NCBI GenBank assembly: GCA_050253535.1
Contig: JBFWIW010000014.1
Coordinates: forward strand, 1 to 50,478
Direction of reading: 5' to 3'
DNA: 50,478 nucleotides
From: JBFWIW01 sp050253535
Lineage (GTDB): Bacteria; Bacillota; Clostridia; Oscillospirales; Oscillospiraceae
A model generated the notes under the pieces. That model was not told the DNA's origin and made no database searches. It saw nothing but the letters and a program-made list of their open reading frames with translations. Below are positions 31,897 to 40,370 of the stretch, in pieces. Within the stretch, counting starts at the first letter, position 1. Every line of letters starts with the position of its first letter. A program made the position numbers and the translations under genes.

Positions 31897-33123
31897 CTAA
31901 AATACGGTCACTTCCACGGTCTCGCCCCGCCCGACTCCCTCTTTTTCACGCGGGACGCGGATGAAGCCCGCGGACAGACCCAAAAGACTTATGAGTCCGC
32001 TTTTGACGAAGACGGGGCGAGCAGTGAGGACACCGTCCTTCTCCTCGAGGCTCACGGGGACGAATTCCTCGCGCCCGCCGTTGCTCGGGTAATTCACGGT
32101 GAGAACGGCGGTTCGTATGACCGGGAGCCTTGGGGCTGCCTCCTCAAGCCGGCTTATCGCCGCCGTGACGTACAGACGGTAGATGAAATACGCGGACAGC
32201 GGGTGGCCGGGCAGGCCGAAAACCACCTTGCCGGTGTCTGACACGCCCAGGAGCGTCGGCTTTCCCGGCTTGACGGCGAGGCCGTGGACGAGAAGGCGCA
32301 TGCCGGGCAGACGCTCGATTATCTTTCTGGTGTTGTCCTTCAGACCGACGGAACTGCCGCCGGAGAGTAAGAGCATGTCCGCGTTTTCCAGAGCTTTTGT
32401 CGTGGCGGTAAGCAGCGCGTCGAAGTCGTCGCGCACGATGCCGCAGATTATGGGCTCGGCGCCCGCCTCGCGGAGGGCTGCCGAGAGGAAATAGGTGTTC
32501 ACATCGCGTATCTTGCCGGGGGACTGCCGCTCGCTTGGCTCAACGAGCTCATCGCCTGTTGAAATGATAGCCACGCGGATGCGCGGCCTGACCGGGACTT
32601 CACAAATCCCCGCCGCCGCGAGCATGCCGATATGGTGGGGCAAAAGGCGTATATCCGCGGGGAGAAGATTCTCTTCTGCATGGATGTCGTCGCCCTTATA
32701 TATAACGCTGTTTCCCGGGGCGGAGGACTTCTGTATATAGATATATCCGTCGTCCGGGACCTCGGCATGCTCTATCATGACCATCGCGTCACAGCCTTTG
32801 GGGATATAGCCTCCCGTCGGCACATATACACACTCGCCGGCCTTTACGACAAGGTCGCTTGTTTTGCCCATATCAACAGCTCCGAGAAGCTTCAGCCTCG
32901 TCGGCACGGCCTCGGAGCACCCATAGGTGTCGGCTGCGACGACGGCGTATCCGTCCACGGTGCTGCGGTCAAATCCCGGCACATCCTCGGGACAGACAAT
33001 ATCCTCCGCCAGTATACGGGAAACGGCGCAGTCGAGCGGGACGCGCTCAGCCTCCGCTGTGACAGGGCGGATGTTTTCGTTTATTAAATCCAGCATTTCA
33101 CTGCCTGTTTTTACGTTAAGCAT
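31897..33123 (-). CDS. moeA: Molybdopterin molybdenumtransferase MoeA
   Basis: 408 residues. The start is ATG 33123 (MLNVKTGSEMLDLINENIRP) with GGGAGGG upstream; the ATG at 33135 lies in that site. MoeA marks are GFDRSTVDGYAV, PTGGYIPKGCDAMVMIEHAEV, STGDELVEP, LSGGSSVGLKD, VKPGKPTLLG and GLPGHPLSAYF. It inserts molybdate (or tungstate) into adenylated molybdopterin made by Mog. Together with the moeA-PBP gene it forms a two-gene operon divergent from the importer operon. Confidence 0.95.
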   Translation of the reverse strand: MLNVKTGSEMLDLINENIRPVTAEAERVPLDCAVSRILAEDIVCPEDVPGFDRSTVDGYAVVAADTYGCSEAVPTRLKLLGAVDMGKTSDLVVKAGECVYVPTGGYIPKGCDAMVMIEHAEVPDDGYIYIQKSSAPGNSVIYKGDDIHAEENLLPADIRLLPHHIGMLAAAGICEVPVRPRIRVAIISTGDELVEPSERQSPGKIRDVNTYFLSAALREAGAEPIICGIVRDDFDALLTATTKALENADMLLLSGGSSVGLKDNTRKIIERLPGMRLLVHGLAVKPGKPTLLGVSDTGKVVFGLPGHPLSAYFIYRLYVTAAISRLEEAAPRLPVIRTAVLTVNYPSNGGREEFVPVSLEEKDGVLTARPVFVKSGLISLLGLSAGFIRVPREKEGVGRGETVEVTVF

Positions 33124-33431
33124 ATTCCCTCCCAAAGATCAAAACGGGCCGGCCATAAAAAATCCGAACACCTGTTTTTTGTTTGATTTATACCGGGTCA
33201 AATTATTGCCACTGCGAATAAATGCTGTCGTGTAACCCTGTGATTTTTGCGAAATACTTCGTTGCAAAGCCTTGAAATATGTCAGTATATCAGCGACTTT
33301 GTACCTCGGCTTTCACAAAAATTTGCTGTGTCTCATCTGCAACATTTATTCTGTGCAGTTATAAATACCAATGCCTGATATTATTTCCGATATTATCACA
33401 AAGTACCCGGCGAGGCAACAAAAGTCGAAGA

Positions 33432-33460
33432 TTGACAAGGTTTCTGCCGGATGATATCAT
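33432..33460 (+). promoter_or_regulatory. Promoter of the FecCD-type importer operon
   Basis: TTGACA (33432-33437) and TATCAT (33455-33460), spacer 17. Transcription would start near 33467, giving a leader of about 163 bases. The moeA promoter is not clear, and the rest of 33124-33430 shows no gene. Confidence 0.8.
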
Positions 33461-33479
33461 TATATATAATGAATAAGTA

Positions 33480-33620
33480 AATAAGGCTCTTAAGCCATAT
33501 ACGTCCCATGAGGACGATATGGCCGACAGGGTATCGCCGGCGACGGCGGTATCTCCCGTATAGGAAAGGAGCGCACACTTTTTTGCGCCTTTCCCTGCCT
33601 TTGGGAGAGGGCCTTTTTTT
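33480..33620 (+). promoter_or_regulatory. Candidate riboswitch with antiterminator/terminator switch
   Basis: The leader forms a 12-bp hairpin (GCCATAT, CGTCC/GGACG, ATATGGC, about 33496-33524), then a CGCCG-GCGA-CGGCG hairpin with a GNRA-type loop near 33535-33547. Next is GGAAAG...GCGC (33563-33574) that can pair with GCGCCTTTCC (33585-33594). The segment CCTTTCCC (33588-33595) can instead pair with GGGAGAGG (33603-33610) to make a terminator followed by seven T (33614-33620). The two pairings exclude each other, the design of transcriptional riboswitches. No known class was recognised. Confidence 0.6.
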
Positions 33621-33629
33621 GGAGACGGG

Positions 33630-34646
33630 ATGAGAAAAAGCGCGGGTAAAAAAATTAAAACGGCACTTTTAATACTCGCGCCGTTTCTGACAGTCTTTTT
33701 ATCGCTCTTTATCGGGAGATATCCGCTCTCGCTGCCTGAGGTATTTTCGGCACTTTTAACGCCTTTGGGCTGGGCGGACAGGCCGAATACGGAGATCATG
33801 TCGGTCGTCTGGCAGCTCAGGCTGCCCCGCGCGATCGCGGCGGCTTTTGTGGGCGCCTCTCTCGCGGCGTCGGGCGCGGCGTTTCAGGGCGTTTTCCGCA
33901 ATCCGCTGGTGAACTCCGGTATTCTGGGCGTGAGCAACGGCGCGGGCTTCGGCGCGTCGCTCGCCATAATCCTTCTTGGCGGCGGATTTTACATATACGG
34001 TTTTGCCTTTGCCTTCGGTGCGCTCGCGGTACTGCTCTCGTATCTTGCCGGCAGGATATACGGCTCGACGCCGACGGTAACCCTCATCCTCGGCGGAATT
34101 GTCGTATCCAGTTTTTTCGGGGCGCTCACATCCATATTAAAGTATGTGGCCGACCCGTACAGCCAGCTCCCGGCCATCACCTTTTGGTTCATGGGGAGCT
34201 TTTCGTCAGTGGGATACAAGCAGTTCTGGGCGCTCGCTCCGATGGGCGCCGGTATACTTGCCATATACCTCGCGCGGTGGAAGATAAACGTCCTCTCCAT
34301 GGGAGAGCGCGAGGCCCTCGCCATCGGCGTGAACACGAAGCTCTATAAAGCCATAATCATCGGCGGGGCGACGCTCGCCACAGCATCCGCCGTTTGCATC
34401 GGCGGAGTAATCGGCTGGGTGGGGCTCATGATACCCCACATAGGGCGCATGCTTTGGGCCAACGACAACAAGCGGCTCATACCGTTTTCAATATCGCTCG
34501 GCGCGTGCTTTCTCGTTATAATGGACGTTCTGGCGCGTAATCTGAGCACGGCGGAGATACCTGTCGGCATACTTACGGCGATAATCGGCACCCCGTTTTT
34601 CGTGTTCCTCCTTAAAAAGACCAAGGGAGGGGGCTGGAGCACGTGA
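33630..34646 (+). CDS. BtuC/FecCD-type ABC importer permease
   Basis: 338 residues, about ten hydrophobic segments. Family marks are RLPRAIAAAFVGASLAASG, then FQGVFRNPLV, GGIVVSSFFGALTSI and the ATPase-contact region GVIGWVGLMIPHIGRML. It belongs to type II importers for siderophores, haem, cobalamin or, in MolBC, molybdate/tungstate. ATG 33630 follows GGAG (33621-33624) right after the leader terminator. The next gene starts in its stop codon (GTGA). Confidence 0.93.
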   Translation: MRKSAGKKIKTALLILAPFLTVFLSLFIGRYPLSLPEVFSALLTPLGWADRPNTEIMSVVWQLRLPRAIAAAFVGASLAASGAAFQGVFRNPLVNSGILGVSNGAGFGASLAIILLGGGFYIYGFAFAFGALAVLLSYLAGRIYGSTPTVTLILGGIVVSSFFGALTSILKYVADPYSQLPAITFWFMGSFSSVGYKQFWALAPMGAGILAIYLARWKINVLSMGEREALAIGVNTKLYKAIIIGGATLATASAVCIGGVIGWVGLMIPHIGRMLWANDNKRLIPFSISLGACFLVIMDVLARNLSTAEIPVGILTAIIGTPFFVFLLKKTKGGGWST

Positions 34647-34971
34647 ACGGNNNNNNNNNNNNNNNNNNNNNNNNNNNNNNNNNNNNNNNNNNNNNNNNNN
34701 NNNNNNNNNNNNNNNNNNNNNNNNNNNNNNNNNNNNNNNNNNNNNNNNNNTTGCGACGCACTCGCCGACGCATGCCTTTTATTTTGAAGGGTTGGGGATA
34801 CCGGCGCGTGCGGCGCTGATGAGCGGCGGTGGGTTTTACGCCATGGATTTACCCGGAAAGTGCATAACGGAAGAGAGCATTGCCGAGGTATACGGCGTTA
34901 AGGCGAAAATAGGCGAAGAGGACTGCGGAGGCAGGAAAATAAAGACCGTGAGCCTCCTGCATACGATATGA
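34643..34971 (+). CDS. BtuD/FecE-type ABC ATPase, mostly lost in gap
   Basis: A start GTG at 34643 (overlapping the permease stop by GTGA) is followed by two codons, then 100 N. After the gap the same strand reads THSPTHAFYFEGLG and ends ITEESIAEVYGVKAKIGEED, with stop at 34969-34971; this is the H-loop histidine and C-terminal end of type II importer ATPases. The true length is unknown (usual about 255 residues). Coordinates span the gap. That both ends belong to one gene is an inference from operon order. Confidence 0.75.
34651..34750. other. Assembly gap of exactly 100 N
   Basis: A run of 100 N inside the importer ATPase gene; real distance unknown. Confidence 0.98.
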
Positions 34972-34981
34972 GGTAAAACAT

Positions 34982-36115
34982 ATGGGCAAGAGAATTTTAC
35001 CGCTTATTCTGGTGCTTATACTGCTGCTCACATCCTGCGGCAAGGCGGGAGCCCCTGCGCAGGATACGGACGTAGAGACAAGTGACGCTGTGGCAGCCGT
35101 GAGCGGAACGCATACGGTAACTGACTGCGCCGGGAGAACGGTCACTGTGCCGGATGACCCCGTGTCGATAGCGGGGCTCGACCCGTTCGCGGGGCAGGCG
35201 ATCATCATGCTCGGCTGGGGTGACAGGATGACGTCCACGGTAAACGGCGTGCAGCGCGATATGCTCCTGCGTGAGATGTGCGCGGAGCTCGAAAGCGCCG
35301 CCATCGTCAAAAACAGCGGCAGCATAAACGCGGAGGCGCTTCTGGAAACGGGCACCGACCTCATATTCATAAAGGGCGCGGAGTTTACCGGAACCACAGA
35401 GCAGGACAAGATTGACGCTCTTGGCATACCTTATGTCATCATCGAATACGAGACAATGGAAGAGCAGATGCAGACCATGCGTCTTATCGGCGAAGTTCTT
35501 GGCGAGACCGAAGAGGCCGAGAACTACTGCCGGTACTACGAGGATAGCATCGTCCGCGTTTCCGACATGGTGAAGGACATTCCACAGTCCGGACGGCCCC
35601 GCCTTTTCCACTCGATAAACGAGGCGGTGCGGACGGACAGTCCGGGGAGTCTCGGCGCCGGCTGGATAGCGGTCACCGGGGCCGTAAACGTATCTCTCTC
35701 CGAGGCGCTCACGATCTCCGGTGACAACACCTACGCGACCCTTGAGCAAATTTTTCTTTGGAACCCCGATCTTATTATCTGCAATGAGTCCGGTGTAGAC
35801 GACTACATACTTACGGACAGTAAATGGGCGGGGCTCTCCGCCGTAAGACAGGGGAGGGTCTATCAGATACCGATAGGCGTTTCCCGATGGGGACACCCCA
35901 GCAGCTTGGAGACGCCGCTCGCCATGCTGTGGCTCGCGGAGATCCTGTACCCCGACCAGCTCGGCGGCGAAATAGACCTGAAGGCAGAAATGACGCAATT
36001 TTATCAGGAATATTATGATTATACGGCTACGGATGAAACGCTTGATGCCATACTCTCAGGTGACGGAATACGCAGCGCGTCATCTCTCACGCCGGGTGCG
36101 CCGAAGAACGGATAG
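34982..36115 (+). CDS. BtuF/FecB-type substrate-binding lipoprotein
   Basis: 377 residues. The signal peptide ends in lipobox L16-T17-S18-C19. The domain starts near residue 46 (TVTDCAGRTVTVPDD), the usual opening of class III binding proteins, with EALLETGTDLIF, WNPDLIICNESG and RQGRVYQIPIGVSRWG later. It binds the solute outside the membrane and passes it to the permease. The ligand is unknown; next to two moeA genes, molybdate or tungstate is possible, as for MolA, but iron chelate is equally usual for the fold. Confidence 0.9.
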   Translation: MGKRILPLILVLILLLTSCGKAGAPAQDTDVETSDAVAAVSGTHTVTDCAGRTVTVPDDPVSIAGLDPFAGQAIIMLGWGDRMTSTVNGVQRDMLLREMCAELESAAIVKNSGSINAEALLETGTDLIFIKGAEFTGTTEQDKIDALGIPYVIIEYETMEEQMQTMRLIGEVLGETEEAENYCRYYEDSIVRVSDMVKDIPQSGRPRLFHSINEAVRTDSPGSLGAGWIAVTGAVNVSLSEALTISGDNTYATLEQIFLWNPDLIICNESGVDDYILTDSKWAGLSAVRQGRVYQIPIGVSRWGHPSSLETPLAMLWLAEILYPDQLGGEIDLKAEMTQFYQEYYDYTATDETLDAILSGDGIRSASSLTPGAPKNG

Positions 36116-36123
36116 GAGAACAA

Positions 36124-36870
36124 ATGAAATTACTTCTCTGTATAGACGACACCGACATGCTCGGCGGAAAGGGTACGGGAAAGCTCGTTGAGGAGCTCTG
36201 CGAGCATCTCGGAGCCAGAATCCCGATGGAATACGGCTTCGTCTCCCGCCACCAGCTCTTTGTACATAAGGACATACCCTTCACTTCGCATAACAGTGCG
36301 ATGTGCCGCGAGGTGACGATTGCGGAAAAGGACGTACCGGCGCTCATCGCTCTCTCGCAGAAGTTTCTGGAGCGCGAGAGCGCGGCCGGCTCGGACCCCG
36401 GCCTCTGCGTAATTAAGCGCGAAAAGCTCACAGAGGACGAAAAGCGGAGGCTTGCGGACTTCGGCAAAAGCGCGAAATGCACGGTACTTAAGAAAAAAGA
36501 CGCCTACGACCTCGCCGCCGGCATTGAGTGCGTGCATCTCTCGGAGCACGGGGGAACGGGACAGGGCGTGATCGGGGCGATATCCGGCTGCGGCCTGCGC
36601 CTCGGTGGAGGTGACGGCAGAGTAAAGGGAAAGATCGAACCGGGTGATCCGGACGAAATTACCTCAGTCGGCGAATTATGCACCCGATACGGTTTTGCGC
36701 GAGCAGTGACCGATGACGCGGAGCCGATAGAGGCTTCCGACACCGTTTTATACGGCGCGGTTATAAAGGCCGTCTGTCGGAACGATAAACGCGTTATTAT
36801 CCTGCTCCCTGACGAGACGGGGAAAGCCATGTGGCGGCCGATACGCAAGGAAGAGTGGAAAAAATACTGA
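36124..36870 (+). CDS. TiaS-like protein (tRNA-Ile2 agmatinylcytidine synthase related)
   Basis: 248 residues. MKLLLCIDDTDMLGGKGTGKL at the start resembles the IDDTDS..G.CT nucleotide-binding motif of archaeal TiaS, and later segments IECVHLSEHGGTGQGVIGA and GGDGRVKGKIEP also recall that N-terminal region. It lacks the C-terminal domains of TiaS (usual length over 400), so tRNA modification is unlikely. It lies 8 bases after the binding protein and 16 before the Ig-like gene. A role tied to the transported ligand is inferred; function unknown. Confidence 0.65.
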   Translation: MKLLLCIDDTDMLGGKGTGKLVEELCEHLGARIPMEYGFVSRHQLFVHKDIPFTSHNSAMCREVTIAEKDVPALIALSQKFLERESAAGSDPGLCVIKREKLTEDEKRRLADFGKSAKCTVLKKKDAYDLAAGIECVHLSEHGGTGQGVIGAISGCGLRLGGGDGRVKGKIEPGDPDEITSVGELCTRYGFARAVTDDAEPIEASDTVLYGAVIKAVCRNDKRVIILLPDETGKAMWRPIRKEEWKKY

Positions 36871-36886
36871 CAATGAGGTTTTTAAG

Positions 36887-37795
36887 ATGAAGAAAGTAAT
36901 TGTAAAAACTTTTAGCGCGGTCATGGCGTTTGCCGTTTTGCTCTCGCTTTCCGTGTGCGCACTTGCCGAGACCGGCGAAAACGGAAAAAACATCCCCGGA
37001 CTCACGGAGAGCTCAATAAAAAGCGGCAGCACGGACGTCGACGTAAATGTCGGTGAGATAGTCCTGACATTTGAGAACAACGTTGTGAACAGCGCCGTAC
37101 GCGAGAACAATATGGGCTGCTTCCAGCTGGTTAACGGGGACGGTACGCAGGTTGATATCACCGTAGAGATGGCCGATGACATGGTGAATCCCGAACTCAA
37201 GCGGATCATCACGATTAAGTTCGGCGCGCTCGAGGCCGGAACAGAGTATAATCTCATAATAAGTGGAGAGCTCACGGCCAAAAACGGCAACAAGATGGGC
37301 GAGACGGCCACCATCAGCTTCACCACCGCCGGCGCGGCTGAGACCGGCGCTGCAGGGACGGCAGCCGACACACCGACTGACACGCCGACCGAGACGACAA
37401 CCGATGCGCCAGACGTACCTTCAACCAAGACCGCGGAGCCCGACCCGGCCAATACATCCACATCCACGGCAGAGGATAAGCCGTCGGATGACGATCAATC
37501 CGCGGATACAACGGCAAATGCTGAAGATCCGTCCTCAGATACGGCTTCCGCTCCGGATGCCGCCGCTGTAACGGGGACAGAGAGCGGCAGCGCTTCCACC
37601 GATACAGGTGTTGATACTACGCAGGCAGTAAATGATACCACTGCCGACACTTCGGCAGATACAGACGAACTCCCGGAGGCAAACGCTAAAACGACATTAA
37701 TCGTGGTGATACTTTCGGCACTCGCGGCGACAGCCGTTGTCGTACTGCTTGTGGTGTATAAGAGCAGAGAGTCGAAAAAGGAGAAAAAGAAATAA
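36887..37795 (+). CDS. Membrane-anchored Ig-like surface protein
   Basis: 302 residues. A signal peptide (1-28, ending ALA) leads into a beta-rich Ig-like domain (about 40-148, with IVLTFENNVV and EAGTEYNLIISGELTAKNGN), like bacterial SbsA/Ig domains. A Thr/Ser/Asp/Ala-rich linker covers about 150-260, then one helix (TLIVVILSALAATAVVVLLV) and a basic tail ESKKEKKK. It should sit outside the membrane with a long spacer. It ends the importer operon, suggesting a helper or receptor for the binding protein; no proof. Confidence 0.75.
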   Translation: MKKVIVKTFSAVMAFAVLLSLSVCALAETGENGKNIPGLTESSIKSGSTDVDVNVGEIVLTFENNVVNSAVRENNMGCFQLVNGDGTQVDITVEMADDMVNPELKRIITIKFGALEAGTEYNLIISGELTAKNGNKMGETATISFTTAGAAETGAAGTAADTPTDTPTETTTDAPDVPSTKTAEPDPANTSTSTAEDKPSDDDQSADTTANAEDPSSDTASAPDAAAVTGTESGSASTDTGVDTTQAVNDTTADTSADTDELPEANAKTTLIVVILSALAATAVVVLLVVYKSRESKKEKKK

Positions 37796-37801
37796 ATATT
37801 T

Positions 37802-37832
37802 AGATCCCGGTTCAGCTGAACCGGGATCTAAT
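37802..37832 (+). terminator. Terminator of the importer operon
   Basis: A perfect 12-bp inverted repeat around AGCT (37802-37829) followed by AATTT. The spacer on to 38210 holds a weak hairpin CGGCAG...CTGCCG and no gene I can support. Confidence 0.65.
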
Positions 37833-38210
37833 TTCGTTGAAAAACCTTGTTTTTCGGAAAAAGCGGGAGAAGGTTCCCGTCGCGCATGCCGCCGGAAGGA
37901 TTTGAGCTGCACGGTTTTTATTAATCGGTCGGCACATTAAGTGCGATTTTTGCAACTTCTTTCGCCCGGCTAAAAGATGTGGATTAAAAGGCGGAAAGAA
38001 TTCGCCGTGGAATCACAGATAATATTTGGTTATTCGCTCAGTATTTAGTTGCATAATGGAAAATTTTGTGCTAGGATTAATTTGAATTTTTACGAATTAC
38101 CCTAAGTAAAATAAACACTTCGGCAGGTCTTATTTTTATTTTTCACTGCCGGGCAACTGTCAGTGACATGAAACGTGACATAATTGACATTGACAAATGC
38201 AGGGAAGACG

Positions 38211-38238
38211 TTTACATAATTATCTATTTCTTTATAAT
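38211..38238 (+). promoter_or_regulatory. Promoter of the cohesin-dockerin-SLH operon
   Basis: TTTACA (38211-38216) and TATAAT (38233-38238), spacer 16, start near 38245. Two abutting TTGACA boxes (38184-38189 and 38190-38195) lie just upstream and might give a second start site with a CATAAT at 38215-38220 (spacer 19). Confidence 0.65.
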
Positions 38239-38299
38239 GAAGCTGATGAGAGGTGTGTGCAGTCGGTATGAATGTGAGCGAAATTAAGGAGAAGATGCC

Positions 38300-39475
38300 A
38301 TGAAGACAGAACGAAGTGATATAAAAAAACGTTTCACCGTGTTCCTTATAGTTTTTTCTATACTTCTGACTCTGTCCGGAGGGGCCCTCGCCGCGCAGGA
38401 CGCGGCTGAGGCAGGCGTGGTCTTCGAGGCGTCGGACGCCGACAGCGGCGGACTTTTCACGATGACGATGACCATGTATAACGCGACGTTTAATGTCTTT
38501 AGCTTTGTCCTGCGTTACGACCCGGAAACCGTCGAGCCGGTATCGCCGCAGGGAACCGTGACAACAGAGTTCTTGGAATTTGCAGAAGTACCGGCAGGTC
38601 TGGACTGGCTGTCATTTTTAGGCGCTTCTATTGACAAGGATACCGGGCTCATAGAATTTACCGGATATGTTGAGCCGGGTAACTCGCCTGCAACGGACGG
38701 GCTGCCGCCATCGGAGGGAAACGCGGTTGTCGGCTCGGGTGGGCTAACAATGGTGACATTTACGTTCCATAAAACCGGCAGTGGGGCGGTCAATATTGAA
38801 CTCGCAACTGCGAGCGATACAAAGCCATATGTTACGCCGCTTCCAAACGGCGGAGCGCTCTATGACATCGGCTATACGCTCCCGGCAAATTACAGCGTCA
38901 TACTTCCGGCATCGCTTGGCGAGAGCAGCACCGTTATTGAAACGGGGCCGGTGGACGAACTCACAGCAAATGAGCTTCTAGCGGACTGTATTATTTTAAA
39001 GATAGGCAGCTACGCCGTGGTCGCGGATTCTGGCCTCACGGCTTTCTATCAGGGCGAGAAGAGCGTGGTTCCGTATATCGACGAAAATGACCGCACTTTT
39101 GTCCCTCTCCGATTTATTGCCGAGCGGCTGGGCGCCGCGGTGGACTGGGAGCAGTCAACAAAGACGGCGACGATTACAAACGGCAATACAGTTATAAAAA
39201 TGTCCGTCGGCGATAAGTTCTATACAAAAAACGGTGTTGAAAAGGCAATGGATACAGCGGCAGTTCAGGTGGAGAGCTCACCGGGCTATGTCCGGACGCT
39301 CGTCCCCATCCGCTTCGTGGCGGAGGCGCTGGGAAAGACCGTCGGCTGGGACGATGCGAACAGGCTCGTTATCATAACTCCCGGAGATTACGACTGGGAC
39401 GGCGGAGGAGAGCTTGAGGACGAAGTAATATCCAAGGCGCTGACGCTTTATACGCTCTACGGCAGCCTTATTTAA
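38300..39475 (+). CDS. Secreted protein with cohesin-like domain and copper-amine-oxidase-N stalk domain
   Basis: 391 residues; signal peptide about 1-31. Residues about 35-205 look like a type I cohesin fold (FEASDADSGGLFTMTMT, FSFVLRYDPETVEP, MVTFTFHKTGSGAVNIEL). Residues about 228-360 are the stalk (Cu_amine_oxidN1) repeat: DENDRTFVPLRFIAERLGA and, again, VRTLVPIRFVAEALGKTVGW. Stalk domains occur on extracellular clostridial proteins. ATG 38300 with AAGGAG upstream; first of three genes with gaps of 11 and 17 bases. It could present a dockerin-binding module at the surface. Cohesin call is by eye. Confidence 0.75.
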   Translation: MKTERSDIKKRFTVFLIVFSILLTLSGGALAAQDAAEAGVVFEASDADSGGLFTMTMTMYNATFNVFSFVLRYDPETVEPVSPQGTVTTEFLEFAEVPAGLDWLSFLGASIDKDTGLIEFTGYVEPGNSPATDGLPPSEGNAVVGSGGLTMVTFTFHKTGSGAVNIELATASDTKPYVTPLPNGGALYDIGYTLPANYSVILPASLGESSTVIETGPVDELTANELLADCIILKIGSYAVVADSGLTAFYQGEKSVVPYIDENDRTFVPLRFIAERLGAAVDWEQSTKTATITNGNTVIKMSVGDKFYTKNGVEKAMDTAAVQVESSPGYVRTLVPIRFVAEALGKTVGWDDANRLVIITPGDYDWDGGGELEDEVISKALTLYTLYGSLI

Positions 39476-39486
39476 AGGAGGATAAC

Positions 39487-40353
39487 ATGAAGAGGATATT
39501 CAGATTCCTGCTTGTGGCGCTGCTTGCCGCGGCGTCGCTCACCTGCTTCGCGTACGCGGATTATTTGAACAACAATTTTACCCCAGACTGGACGACGGTG
39601 TCACAGGCGGATACCGGTGCTTCACTTACTTATACCAACGGAACCTACACCGCCAGCTATACATCGACGAACCTCAAGGAAGACGGGCAGTACGCGCTCA
39701 TCGTCGTAAGGTGCGACAGCGAAGGAAACTATAGCTCGTTCAGCGAAGTGACGATCAAGTACATAAATCAGACAGTTAGTGATTCAGGCAGCATCAGCTT
39801 CGACTTTATTCCGATGTCCACGCCGGACTGCGTGGTGCTTTTGAGCGGTGAGTTCAACGGCGGCGTGCAGTCGCCTCTATTCCTAGGTACGCTTATCAAA
39901 AAGGGCGTTGACCTGAGCGGGACGATTACCAGGCAGGGCGGCACCGCGACCGTTAAGCTATATGACAGTACCGATACTCTCCTGGGACAGGCAACCACCG
40001 ACACAAGCGGGGCGTACACCATTACGATGGTTCCGGAGGGAATAGGGTATTACCTGGAAGTTTCAAAGCCGGGATATCTCACCTATACATATTCTGGTAT
40101 CGAGGTGACATTCGAGAGCACGACGCTCCCAACGGTCAATATCACCGCCTTCGGTGGGGATATCAACGGGGACGGCTGGGTTCTCGGCAGCGACTTCACG
40201 ATCCTGCTGAGCGATTTCAATAAGAATTCTACGACAAGCACGCTGAACAATTCCGCTTCCGATCTGAACTGCGATAACTGGGTTCTCGGCAGCGATTTCT
40301 CCATTCTGCTTGCCAGCTTCAATAAATCTGCCGCAAATGCGACAAATTCCTAA
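39487..40353 (+). CDS. Secreted dockerin-bearing protein
   Basis: 288 residues; signal peptide 1-24 (ends FAYA). An unknown beta-rich part (about 25-130) is followed by a carboxypeptidase-regulatory-like domain (about 134-215, DTSGAYTITMVPEG). The C-terminal dockerin has two calcium loops: DINGDGWVLGSDF and DLNCDNWVLGSDF, each with Asp/Asn at positions 1, 3, 5 and 12, followed by TILLSDFNK and SILLASFNK. The two loops are near-identical at DNA level. It has no catalytic domain that I recognise. Its neighbours on both sides carry cohesin-like domains, so a non-cellulosomal assembly is suggested. Confidence 0.85.
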   Translation: MKRIFRFLLVALLAAASLTCFAYADYLNNNFTPDWTTVSQADTGASLTYTNGTYTASYTSTNLKEDGQYALIVVRCDSEGNYSSFSEVTIKYINQTVSDSGSISFDFIPMSTPDCVVLLSGEFNGGVQSPLFLGTLIKKGVDLSGTITRQGGTATVKLYDSTDTLLGQATTDTSGAYTITMVPEGIGYYLEVSKPGYLTYTYSGIEVTFESTTLPTVNITAFGGDINGDGWVLGSDFTILLSDFNKNSTTSTLNNSASDLNCDNWVLGSDFSILLASFNKSAANATNS

Positions 40354-40370
40354 GAGAGAGGTAACTGAGA

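Noticed and set aside
33124..33430. A third Moco riboswitch upstream of moeA
   Set aside because: The conserved blocks of the two Moco leaders are absent on both strands of this spacer.
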